This document shows positions 23,707 through 31,385 of a stretch of DNA of 64,000 bases, one piece after another. Under the pieces are notes generated by a model. That model was not told the origin of the DNA. It made no database searches and saw only the letters and a program-made list of their open reading frames with translations. The stretch comes from Desulfuromonas sp. CSMB_57 (GTDB lineage Bacteria > Desulfobacterota > Desulfuromonadia > Desulfuromonadales > Syntrophotaleaceae): positions 248,001 to 312,000 of the forward strand of contig NZ_JAFCIY020000023.1 of the NCBI RefSeq assembly GCF_020194955.2. Reading direction: 5' to 3'. Positions within the stretch are counted from its first letter, which is position 1; every line of letters starts with the position of its first letter. The translations under genes were made by a program, and so were the position numbers.

Positions 23707-24804
23707 TTACAAAATCACCAGTTCCGCATGCAGGGCGCCTGCGGCCTTGATGGCCTGAAAGATGGCGATGAGGTCGCGGGGGGTGGCGCCGATGGCGTTC
23801 AGGGCCTTGGCGACGTCGCCGATGTTGACGCCCATCTCCATCACCACCAGGTTGCCCGCCTCCTCCGTCATTTCGATCTCCGTATCCGGCACCACCACGG
23901 TCTGCCCCTTGGACAGGGGGGCCGGCTGGGAGACCTGATCCCGCTCGCTGATCACCAGATTCAGGTTGCTGTGGGAGACGGCCACCGTGGCGATGCGAAC
24001 CCCTTCGCCCATGACGATGGTCCCGGTTTTTTCGTTCACCACGATACGGGCCACGGCATCCGGCTGCACCGGCAGATTCTCGAGGCCGGCGATGAAGTTG
24101 ACCAACTGGCCGCGAAACTGCTCCGGTACCTGGATGCGCAGGCTGCTGCTGTCCTGGGGCTGGGCCAGGGGGGCGCGGAAATGGTTGTTGATGGCCGCGC
24201 TCATGCGGCTGATGGTGGTGAAGTCGGGGCTGGTCAGCTGGTAGATGAGATCCTGCCCCGGATCCAGGGCGAAGGCCACCTCGCGCTCGACCATGGCGCC
24301 GCCCGGGATGCGGGCCGAAGTGGGATGGTTCTTCTGCACCGTGGCCGCCTTGCCGCCAAAGGCCAAAGAGCCGACGATGAGGGAACCCTGGGCGACGGCG
24401 TAGGTGCTGCCGTCGGGAGCTTTGAGGGGCGTCATGAGCAGGGTGCCGCCGGCCAGGCTGTCGGCATCGCCGATGGAGGAAACCAGCACGTCGATGTTGG
24501 AACCGGCCTTGGCGAAAGGCGGCAACTCGGCAGTAACGATGACCGCCGCCACATTGTCGACCTTGACGTTGCCATCCACATTGACCCCCAGCCGTTCCAT
24601 CATGCTGACCAGGGAGCGGGTGGTGAACTGGGTGCTGGCGCTGTCACCGGTGCCGTTCAGACCCACCACCAGGCCGTAGCCCACCAGCTGGTTGCTGCGC
24701 ACCCCCTGCAATTGGGCGATATCCTTGATGCGTGTGGCTTGGGCCGAGAAGGGCAGGGCCATCAGGAGTAAAGCGAAGATTATGGTCAGAACGCGTTGCA
24801 GCAT
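23707..24804 (-). CDS. flgI: flagellar P-ring protein FlgI
   Basis: 365 residues with an N-terminal signal peptide (LTIIFALLLMALPFSAQA) and FlgI motifs TRIKDIAQLQGVRSNQLVGYGLVVGLNGTGD, MTPLKAPDG and the C-terminal IGATPRDLIAIFQAIKAAGALHAELVIL. It forms the ring around the rod in the peptidoglycan layer. The Shine-Dalgarno is AAAGGAATTTTCC. The gap to flgH holds a heptamer repeat with a 20-bp inverted repeat. Confidence 0.96.
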   Translation of the reverse strand: MLQRVLTIIFALLLMALPFSAQATRIKDIAQLQGVRSNQLVGYGLVVGLNGTGDSASTQFTTRSLVSMMERLGVNVDGNVKVDNVAAVIVTAELPPFAKAGSNIDVLVSSIGDADSLAGGTLLMTPLKAPDGSTYAVAQGSLIVGSLAFGGKAATVQKNHPTSARIPGGAMVEREVAFALDPGQDLIYQLTSPDFTTISRMSAAINNHFRAPLAQPQDSSSLRIQVPEQFRGQLVNFIAGLENLPVQPDAVARIVVNEKTGTIVMGEGVRIATVAVSHSNLNLVISERDQVSQPAPLSKGQTVVVPDTEIEMTEEAGNLVVMEMGVNIGDVAKALNAIGATPRDLIAIFQAIKAAGALHAELVIL

Positions 24805-24822
24805 GGAAAATTCCTTTAAAGG

Positions 24823-24938
24823 GAAGGCTGAAGTCCGAAGGCTGAAGACTGAAGAAAAATCTTTAAAATCAAAGCATTTGACCTACCTTCAGCCTTCGGA
24901 CTTCAGTCTTCAGCCTGTCTTTTATCCGCCTTCAGCCT
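24823..24938. repeat. heptamer (CTGAAGG-type) repeat cluster with 20-bp inverted repeat
   Basis: The flgH-flgI gap contains repeated GGCTGAAG/GACTGAAG units in both orientations. CTGAAGTCCGAAGGCTGAAG at 24828-24847 pairs perfectly with its reverse complement at 24887-24906, leaving a 39-base loop. The same unit recurs in two other intergenic gaps of the window. It would form a long hairpin in the flgH-flgI transcript. Confidence 0.9.
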
Positions 24939-24944
24939 GCTTTT

Positions 24945-25637
24945 CTAGAACGGCCACACGTGATCGAGGATGCGGGTCATCCAGCCGGGATGCTGCTTGT
25001 CGCTGATCACCCCCTTGCCACGGTAGCTGATGTCGGCGTCGAGGATGTGCCGGGAGTTCACGATGTTCTGGGCGCTGATGTCCGTAGGCCGGACGATGCC
25101 GGACAGGACGATGATCTGGTCCTCGTTGTTGACGGTGACGGTTTTGCCGCCCTCGATGCGGAAGGTGCCGTTGGGCAGTTCCTCCACGATCTGGGCGGTG
25201 AGGGTGGCGACCAGGTCCTCTTTGCGCGAGGTGCTGCCGCTGCCGTCGAAACTGTTGCTGTAGCTGGTATTGACAAGTTTCGTCGGATCGATGGCGCCGC
25301 CCAGGTTGCTCAGGTTGCTTTCCAGCCCGAAGAAATTGGTAATGCCGGCGGCATTGCTGCTGTTGCGGGCGCTGGAGGTGGCGGCCTGCTTGCTGGCGCT
25401 GGCCTGCTCATAGATGGCGACGGTAACCAGGTCGCCGATTTGGCGGGCCTTGGTATCCCGGAACAGGCTGCCGCGATTCTCCGTCCACAGGGAGCCGGCG
25501 GTGGCCGGCCGCTCGATGGGTACCTGCCGGGCGATGGCCGCCGACGCGGCCGGATCGCGGGTTTTGGGAGGAATGGCGGTGCAGCCCGTGGGCAGCAGGC
25601 CGACTGTCAGAGTCAAAAACAGGAAGCCTCGGATCAT
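24945..25637 (-). CDS. flgH: flagellar L-ring protein FlgH
   Basis: 230 residues with a lipoprotein signal (LFLTLTVGLLPTGC, lipobox LPTGC) and FlgH motifs GSLWTENRGSLFRDTKARQIGDLVTV, SNSFDGSGSTSRKEDL and VRPTDISAQNIVNSRHILDADISYRGKGVI. FlgH forms the outer-membrane ring. It begins one base after the flgA stop and precedes flgI, the conventional order. Confidence 0.96.
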   Translation of the reverse strand: MIRGFLFLTLTVGLLPTGCTAIPPKTRDPAASAAIARQVPIERPATAGSLWTENRGSLFRDTKARQIGDLVTVAIYEQASASKQAATSSARNSSNAAGITNFFGLESNLSNLGGAIDPTKLVNTSYSNSFDGSGSTSRKEDLVATLTAQIVEELPNGTFRIEGGKTVTVNNEDQIIVLSGIVRPTDISAQNIVNSRHILDADISYRGKGVISDKQHPGWMTRILDHVWPF

Positions 25638-25638
25638 G

Positions 25639-26370
25639 TCAGAACTCCACCTGCACGGCCAATGGGGCGGTAACCGTGGCGATGATTTCCTTGTTGGAAG
25701 AAAGGTTTTTCACCCGGATGGCATCCCCGTCACGGCCGTTTTCCTGGGCCTGGCCCCGGGCCGTGAGCAGCAGCGGGCCTTTGCGGGCCTGGATGGTGAC
25801 CATTTCGCCGCGTTTGACCAGGGGCGGGATTTCCAACATGGCTTGGGAAAAGACACTGCCCATGGTCATGCCGCGGCGCAGTTTCTTGCCCACCAAGGCA
25901 TCTTCATCCAGGCAGGGTTGGCGCAGACTGCCGATTTCCATGGTGACCATGTCGAAATCGTCGGGGCCGATGATGGCGCCGCGGGGCAGGTCGGTACGGG
26001 CCACCGCCACCGGCGCCAGGGCTTCCAGCACCGCCCGCAGGGAGATGTTTTTTACTACTTGGCCGTCGGCCCGCAGGATCACGTTGAAGCGTTGGCTGCT
26101 GAGGATGTTGGGGTGGCCGGGGGTCACTTCCCAACTCAAACGGCCGGCCGGAACGGTGAAGGGCGGCAGGGTCTGTATCTCCCGAAACCGCAGGTCGGCG
26201 CCGGGAAAGCGGGGCTGCTGCTGCCGCAGGTAATTGTTCAGAACCTGACGGATGCGTTCCGGCCCGATGGTCGTGGTGCCGCCGGTGGCGCCGGCCGCCT
26301 GGCTCAAAGCCAGCACCAGCAGCAGGGACAGCAGGCCGCGGCGCAGAATCCGGTGCAGGGGGGTATTCAT
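25639..26370 (-). CDS. flgA: P-ring assembly chaperone FlgA
   Basis: About 243 residues with an N-terminal signal segment (LLSLLLVLALSQAAGA) and a C-terminal SAF/ChapFlgA domain: VARTDLPRGAIIGPDDFDMV, LVGKKLRRGMTMGSVFSQAML and KRGEMVTIQARKGPLLL. FlgA is a periplasmic chaperone for FlgI. ATG 26370 is preferred over the TTG codon just before it. It sits between flgG and flgH, ten bases after the flgG stop region. Confidence 0.93.
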   Translation of the reverse strand: MNTPLHRILRRGLLSLLLVLALSQAAGATGGTTTIGPERIRQVLNNYLRQQQPRFPGADLRFREIQTLPPFTVPAGRLSWEVTPGHPNILSSQRFNVILRADGQVVKNISLRAVLEALAPVAVARTDLPRGAIIGPDDFDMVTMEIGSLRQPCLDEDALVGKKLRRGMTMGSVFSQAMLEIPPLVKRGEMVTIQARKGPLLLTARGQAQENGRDGDAIRVKNLSSNKEIIATVTAPLAVQVEF

Positions 26371-26379
26371 CAATTCGTC

Positions 26380-27165
26380 CTAGACCAGGTTGTTGGTCAT
26401 CTGCAGCATTTCGTCGGCGGTCTTGATGGCCTTGGAATTGATTTCATAGGCTCGTTGACCGGCGATCATGTTGACCATTTCCTCCATGATGCTGACGTTG
26501 GAGCCTTCCAGGTAGCCCTGGGCAAGGCTGCCGAAACCCTCCTCGCCGGGATTTCCCGTCACCGGCGCTCCGGTGGTGGGCGTCTCGGTGTAGAGGTTGC
26601 TGCCCTGGGCCATGAGGCCGGCGGGGTTGGCGAAGCGGGTCAGGGTGATGGTGCCGACCTGAGTCGGTTCGCTCTGGCCGTCGAGCAGCACCTCGACGGT
26701 GCCGTAGCGGCCGATGGCGATGCTGGTGGCGTTTTCCGGAATCACGATCTCCGGTTCCAGGGGGTAGCCGTTGGAGGTCACCAGGCGGCCGGTACCGTCC
26801 TTTTTGAAGGCCCCGGCGCGGGTATAGGCCAGTTCGCCGTCGGGCATGCGCACCTGGAAGAAGCCCGCGCCTTCGATGGCCAGATCCAGGCTGTTGCCGG
26901 TCTGCTGAATATCGCCGGTGGAAAAAACCTTCTGGATGGCGGCCACGCGCGAACCCAAACCGACCTGGATGGTGGTCGGTTGCTCGGCCCCGCCCGCGGC
27001 GTCCGTGCCCGCCACCTTGATGGTCTGGTAGAGGACATCCTGGAAGTCGGCCCGGCTCTTTTTGAAGCCGACGCTGTTGACGTTGGCCAGGTTGTTGGCG
27101 ATGACGTCCATGTTGATCTGCTGGGCTTCCATTCCGGTTGCGGCGGTCCACAGTGCCCTGATCAT
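26380..27165 (-). CDS. flgG: distal rod protein FlgG
   Basis: 261 residues, the canonical FlgG length, with [47 protein letters not shown] and the C-terminus [35 protein letters not shown]. FlgG forms the distal rod crossing the P and L rings. Preceded by GGAGCAG. The pair flgF-flgG followed by flgA-flgH-flgI is conserved in many Proteobacteria. Confidence 0.96.
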   Translation of the reverse strand: MIRALWTAATGMEAQQINMDVIANNLANVNSVGFKKSRADFQDVLYQTIKVAGTDAAGGAEQPTTIQVGLGSRVAAIQKVFSTGDIQQTGNSLDLAIEGAGFFQVRMPDGELAYTRAGAFKKDGTGRLVTSNGYPLEPEIVIPENATSIAIGRYGTVEVLLDGQSEPTQVGTITLTRFANPAGLMAQGSNLYTETPTTGAPVTGNPGEEGFGSLAQGYLEGSNVSIMEEMVNMIAGQRAYEINSKAIKTADEMLQMTNNLV

Positions 27166-27202
27166 GATTTATCTGCTCCTTGCTGCGGGGTAAGGTAAAA
27201 GG

Positions 27203-27940
27203 TCAGCTCAAGGTGCCAAGCTGGTTGGCCTTTTCGGCCAGGGCATGGTAGGTCTTGAGCATTTTCTGACAGGCTTCGAAAACCCGGGTCGCTTCGACCA
27301 TGCGGCTCATTTCCTCCATGAGGTTGATATTGGCGTTTTCCAGGTGAGCCTGATGGATTTGCGGATCCGCGACCCGCACCTCGAGCTGGTCTTCCCGGCC
27401 GTTCTCAACCTGAAACAGGTTGCCGCCGTTGCGCTGCAGCACGGACATGTCCTCGAAGGTGTAAAGGGGGATGCGGCGGGTCTGGCCGTCGGCCAGCAGG
27501 ACCGTGCCGTCCTGGCCGATGGTGACCTCCGGATCGGGCAGCACGATGGGCCGCTGATCCTCGCCGAGCAGCAGCATGCCCTGGCTGTTGATCATCCGGC
27601 CCTGGTCGTCGAGGCGCATGTTTCCCTGCCGGGTGTAATAGAGGTTGCCCGCTTCGTCCTGCACCTTGAAAAAGCCCGGCCCGTCGATGCCCAAGTGGGT
27701 CGAGATCTGGGTCGGCATCAGGGTGCCCTGGGAGAAGTCGGTAAAGCCCTCCACGATTTCCGCCAGATTGATGCGCTCGATGGTGCGGCCGTTGCTGGCC
27801 TGTTCGAGCACCGTTTTGAAAACCGCCTGGCCTTTTTTGAAACCGACCGTCTGGTTGTTGGCCAGGTTGTGACTGATGGTATCCATCAGCCGCTCCCGAA
27901 CCAGGGCCCCGGAAAGGGCGGTGTAAGTACCTGAGCTCAT
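27203..27940 (-). CDS. flgF: proximal rod protein FlgF
   Basis: 245 residues with the axial-protein N-terminus SSGTYTALSGALVRERLMDTISHNLANNQTVGFKKGQAVF and C-terminal NINLMEEMSRMVEATRVFEACQKMLKTYHAL. Internal VTIGQDGTVLLADGQ and FFKVQDEAGNLYYTRQGN are typical of FlgF/FlgG. Position directly before flgG supports FlgF. A 75-base gap separates it from the membrane-anchored gene upstream. Confidence 0.92.
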   Translation of the reverse strand: MSSGTYTALSGALVRERLMDTISHNLANNQTVGFKKGQAVFKTVLEQASNGRTIERINLAEIVEGFTDFSQGTLMPTQISTHLGIDGPGFFKVQDEAGNLYYTRQGNMRLDDQGRMINSQGMLLLGEDQRPIVLPDPEVTIGQDGTVLLADGQTRRIPLYTFEDMSVLQRNGGNLFQVENGREDQLEVRVADPQIHQAHLENANINLMEEMSRMVEATRVFEACQKMLKTYHALAEKANQLGTLS

Positions 27941-28015
27941 GCTGAACCTCGTCGGTGGAATTTCGCTACAGTTCCCATGTCGGCAGGCGGAGGATTTATC
28001 TTTAGCCCGGATTGT

Positions 28016-28390
28016 TCAGGTCCGCTCCGGGCCGGAGCTCAAATGCCGCCGCAGTCGCACCACCTGACGGGCCTGTTCCGCAGGCAACTGCAGCAATTCG
28101 CTGATGCGCTCCGCCGACAGACCCCGGCCTGCCAGTTCGGCGGCCTGACGGTAGATTTCCGGCGGCTGCCGCTGTTCGCCATTCTGCTGCAGTCGTTGTT
28201 GCAGGGCCGCCTGCAGCAGGGGACCGTCAAAGGCCCGGAGGTCGTGAACGGCGGAGCGGGCCTCCTTGCCAGCCATGGAAGCCGGCTGCAGGCGGGTCAG
28301 GTGCTTTTCCAGCTGCCGCAGCCGCAGGGCCAGCAGCAGGGTCGCCACCGCGAAAAAAGCGGCCAGGATAGAGGTCAGATGCAGGCTCAT
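28016..28390 (-). CDS. small membrane-anchored protein between fliA and flgF
   Basis: 124 residues with one N-terminal transmembrane helix (LTSILAAFFAVATLLLALRL), a short coiled linker and a C-terminal helical part (IYRQAAELAGRGLSAERISELLQLPAEQARQVVRLRRHL) that looks like a small helix-turn-helix. It resembles the DUF2802/DUF6115 kind of flagellar-operon proteins found beside fliA, though I cannot confirm the family. It starts nine bases after the fliA stop. Function unknown. Confidence 0.75.
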   Translation of the reverse strand: MSLHLTSILAAFFAVATLLLALRLRQLEKHLTRLQPASMAGKEARSAVHDLRAFDGPLLQAALQQRLQQNGEQRQPPEIYRQAAELAGRGLSAERISELLQLPAEQARQVVRLRRHLSSGPERT

Positions 28391-28399
28391 GGCGAAACC

Positions 28400-29167
28400 T
28401 CAGCGCTGGTTGCGGCCGGCGGCGGCCCGTTTGCGTTCGCGTCCCAAGCCGACCTTCAGCTTCAGCAGGGCCTGGCTGTGGAGTTGGGAGACCCGGCCTT
28501 CCGACAGTTCCAGCACCTCGGCGATCTCTTTCTGGCTGAGTTCCTCGTAATAATAGAGGGAGACCACCAGCCGCTCCTTTTCCGTCAGACGTTCGATCTG
28601 GGCCGCCAGTTCCCGGGTCAGCTCGCTTTCTTCCAGCATCTCGAAGGCGTTTTTGCTCTGCTGATCGACCATGCTGTCCATCAGGGTCGGACTGCTGTCG
28701 CTGTCGTCGATGGTTTCATGCAGGCTGATGCAGCCCAGGCAGCTGACCTCCGCGAGCAGGTCGCGGTACTCCTCCAGGCGCATCTGCATGGCGGCGGCCA
28801 CTTCCTCCTCTTCGGCGGGCCGGCCGAGCTTGCCCTCCAGGTCTTCCATGACGGCGGCCAGGCGGGACTGCTTCTGTCGCAGGGTGCGGGAAAACCAGTC
28901 CATGCGCCGCACCTCGTCCAGTACCGCGCCGCGCATGCGTTTTTCGGCAAAGGTCTTGAACAGGATGCCGAGGCTCGGCCGGAAACGGTTGGCCGCGTCC
29001 ACCAGGCCGACCATGGCGGCGCTGGCAATATCCTCGCGATTCATGAAGGACGGCACCTGGCTGACCATGCGCTCACTGATGAAGCTGACCATGTACAGAT
29101 GGCTTTTGATCAGGCGGTCCTTGTCGTCCCCGCGCAGGGTTTCGTATACCGGCAGCTGATTCATCAT
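28400..29167 (-). CDS. fliA: RNA polymerase sigma-28 factor FliA
   Basis: 255 residues containing sigma region 2 (VSFISERMVSQVPSFMNREDI, RMRGAVLDEVRRMDWFSRTLR), region 3 and region 4 (LTEKERLVVSLYYYEELSQKEIAEVLELSEGRVSQLHSQAL). FliA directs late flagellar and chemotaxis genes; a matching promoter lies upstream of flgM. The start codons ATGATG overlap the flhG stop. It is transcribed from the sigma-54 dependent operon, consistent with a hierarchy of sigma-54 before sigma-28. Confidence 0.97.
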   Translation of the reverse strand: MMNQLPVYETLRGDDKDRLIKSHLYMVSFISERMVSQVPSFMNREDIASAAMVGLVDAANRFRPSLGILFKTFAEKRMRGAVLDEVRRMDWFSRTLRQKQSRLAAVMEDLEGKLGRPAEEEEVAAAMQMRLEEYRDLLAEVSCLGCISLHETIDDSDSSPTLMDSMVDQQSKNAFEMLEESELTRELAAQIERLTEKERLVVSLYYYEELSQKEIAEVLELSEGRVSQLHSQALLKLKVGLGRERKRAAAGRNQR

Positions 29168-30072
29168 GTGTCCTTGGAATTGAAGGAGAGCAGTCGCTTC
29201 CAGAAAAATTGCAAGGTTCCCTTGGCTTGCGGCTCGTTGCCCTGACTGATGAAGTTCTTGGCGAAGCTGATGAAGGACTCCCCGACCTTGCTGGCCGGAT
29301 AGAGCTGCATCATCGGGCTCTGTCGCTGAATGGCTTCGCGCATGCGCTTGTCGAAGGGAATGCAGCCCAGATATTCGATGGAAATGGACAGGTAGCGGTT
29401 GGCCACCGTGGTCAGCTTCTGGTAGATGTCGAGCCCTTCCTCCACATTGGCAACCGAATTGACCACCAGCAGGAACCGGTTCTGGTGATAGCGGGTCGAC
29501 AGCAGCTTCATCAGGGCATAGGCGTCGGTGATGGCCGTCGGTTCCGGGCTGGTGATGATGACGATATCCTGCGCCGCCACGGTAAAGTAGGTGACGTTTT
29601 CGGAGATGCCGGCTTCGGTATCGATGAGCACGACGTCGAAGTCTTCATGCAGGGCATCCAGGTCCTCGATGAACCGCATGCGCTGCATGGGTTCGAGTTG
29701 GGTGAACTGCTGAACGCCGGAACCGGCGGGCAGAATCTTGATGCCGTGGGGACCTTCCACCATGATTTCCGGCAGGCTTTTCTGACCGCCGAAAAAATGA
29801 TTCAGGTTGAAGGGCGGGTTGAGTCCGAACACCACGTCGATATTGGCCAGGCCCAGGTCGGCATCGATGATCAGTACCCGTTTGCCCATTTGCGCCAGGG
29901 CCATGGCGACATTGGCCACCATGGCGGTTTTGCCCACGCCGCCCTTGCCGCTGGAAACGGCGATGACCCGGCACGGCGCTTCGGCCGCGGCCGACACCCT
30001 CGGTTGGCCGGCCGGATCCTGCATGGTGCGAAGGGTTTCGGCTTGGTCGGTTTGATCGAATTGGACATTCAT
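29164..30072 (-). CDS. flhG: MinD-like ATPase FlhG (FleN), flagellar number regulator
   Basis: 302 residues. The deviant Walker A motif VIAVSSGKGGVGKTAMVANVA, VLIIDADLGLANIDVVFGL and LIDTEAGISENV identify a MinD/ParA ATPase of the FlhG type. FlhG works with FlhF to set flagellar number and position. ATG 30072 is chosen because the upstream extension overlaps flhF out of frame. The C-terminal end overlaps the fliA start. The pair flhF-flhG indicates polar flagella. Confidence 0.95.
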   Translation of the reverse strand: MNVQFDQTDQAETLRTMQDPAGQPRVSAAAEAPCRVIAVSSGKGGVGKTAMVANVAMALAQMGKRVLIIDADLGLANIDVVFGLNPPFNLNHFFGGQKSLPEIMVEGPHGIKILPAGSGVQQFTQLEPMQRMRFIEDLDALHEDFDVVLIDTEAGISENVTYFTVAAQDIVIITSPEPTAITDAYALMKLLSTRYHQNRFLLVVNSVANVEEGLDIYQKLTTVANRYLSISIEYLGCIPFDKRMREAIQRQSPMMQLYPASKVGESFISFAKNFISQGNEPQAKGTLQFFWKRLLSFNSKDT

Positions 30073-30083
30073 GGCAGATTCTC

Positions 30084-31385
30084 TCACTGGGCTCCGGTGA
30101 TGAATTGGGCGATGGCGCCCGGTTCCGCTACCAGCAGGTCTTCCGGCACCCGCTGGCCATTGGTCAGAAACGACAGAGGCAAACGCTGCTGCACCGCGAT
30201 GTTGAGCAGGGTGCCGCACTGTTCGCACTCATCCAATTTGGTGAAAATCAGGCTGTGCAGGGGCAGACGGCCGAACCGGCGGACGGTCTCCCGCAGTTCC
30301 AGATCGCGGGTGGTGGCGGACAGGACCAGGCAGTTTTCCGTGCCCCGTTCAGGGCCGAGAAACAGTTCCAGTTCCGCCAGGCTGGCTTCGTCCCGGGGGC
30401 TGCGGCCGGCGGTATCGATGAGGATCAGATCCTTGTCCGCATGGCGCAGCAAGGCCTGCTGCAATTGCTCGGGGTTGAGGATCACCTCGACGGGCAGGCC
30501 CATGATCTCGCCGTACACCTTCAGTTGCTCCACCGCCGCGATGCGATAGGTGTCGATGGTCAGCAGGGCGATGCGCTGCAGCCCGGCCATGCGCTGTCCG
30601 GCGGCGATCTTGGCAATGGTGGTGGTTTTGCCGACCCCCGTCGGTCCCACCAGGGCGATGCAGCGCTGACGGCCGGGACGTGACTGCAATGGGCCGGTGA
30701 CCCGGATCAGCTGGGCCACGGCACCGGCCAGGAACTCTTCGATGCGCTGGGGATCGGCCAGCTGCCGGGGGGAGAGCTGCTCCCAGGCGAACTGCTCCAA
30801 TTGCGCCGCCGCCTCGCCGCTGATGCCGAGCCGCGCCAGTGTCCCCTGCAGCAGGGCCATCTCCTGGACCTCGGCGCCGCTGCGGGACGCCGGGCGCGGG
30901 ATATCAACCGGAGCGGCCGGTGAGGCGGTTTCGGCCGGGACATGGGTGCGCGCCAATTGGCTGAGCATGGCCTTGAGTTCGTCGATTTCACTGCGCACCG
31001 CCGCCAGACCGTTGCCGTTCACCTGTTGCTTGAGTTCCCGGACCTCCTCTTCCAAGGGGTCGATGACCCGGCGCTGCCGCCACAGATCCTGGTAGGTCAG
31101 GGTGTCTTCCGGGGCCTCGGCATCCGCTCTGGTCGCCAGATTCACCGGCGGGACGGCCGCTTGCGGGCCGCCCGGCGATTCCGGTTGCGGCGTACCTGCG
31201 GCCCGGCCTGCTTCGGCGGGATCGTCGATGGCGGCGGTAATTTCGCAGATCGGTTTGCGAAACATGCCCAGGCCGTTTTTCCGCACCGTGCGGGTGGAGA
31301 GGATCAGGGCATCGGGGCCAAGGGCCTCCTTGACCTTCTTCAGCGCCGCGGTCATGGTGTCGGCTTCAAAGACTCTAACCAGCAT
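30084..31385 (-). CDS. flhF: SRP-type GTPase FlhF, polar flagellum placement
   Basis: 433 residues: an N-terminal basic segment (MLVRVFEADTMTAALKKVKEALGPDALILSTRTV), a variable middle region and a C-terminal SRP54/FtsY-like NG domain with P-loop ALVGPTGVGKTTTIAKIA, DTYRIAAVEQLKVYGEI, LILIDTAGRSPRD and LIFTKLDE. FlhF recruits early basal-body parts to the pole. Its ATG overlaps the flhA stop by 11 bases. Confidence 0.96.
   Translation of the reverse strand: MLVRVFEADTMTAALKKVKEALGPDALILSTRTVRKNGLGMFRKPICEITAAIDDPAEAGRAAGTPQPESPGGPQAAVPPVNLATRADAEAPEDTLTYQDLWRQRRVIDPLEEEVRELKQQVNGNGLAAVRSEIDELKAMLSQLARTHVPAETASPAAPVDIPRPASRSGAEVQEMALLQGTLARLGISGEAAAQLEQFAWEQLSPRQLADPQRIEEFLAGAVAQLIRVTGPLQSRPGRQRCIALVGPTGVGKTTTIAKIAAGQRMAGLQRIALLTIDTYRIAAVEQLKVYGEIMGLPVEVILNPEQLQQALLRHADKDLILIDTAGRSPRDEASLAELELFLGPERGTENCLVLSATTRDLELRETVRRFGRLPLHSLIFTKLDECEQCGTLLNIAVQQRLPLSFLTNGQRVPEDLLVAEPGAIAQFITGAQ

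Noticed and set aside
24823-24938. CRISPR array
   Set aside because: The repeats are 7-bp units without spacers of regular length.
25414-27198. Long plus-strand ORF of 594 codons antisense to flgH, flgA and flgG
   Set aside because: Same shadow effect; the minus-strand genes have clear motifs and ribosome sites.
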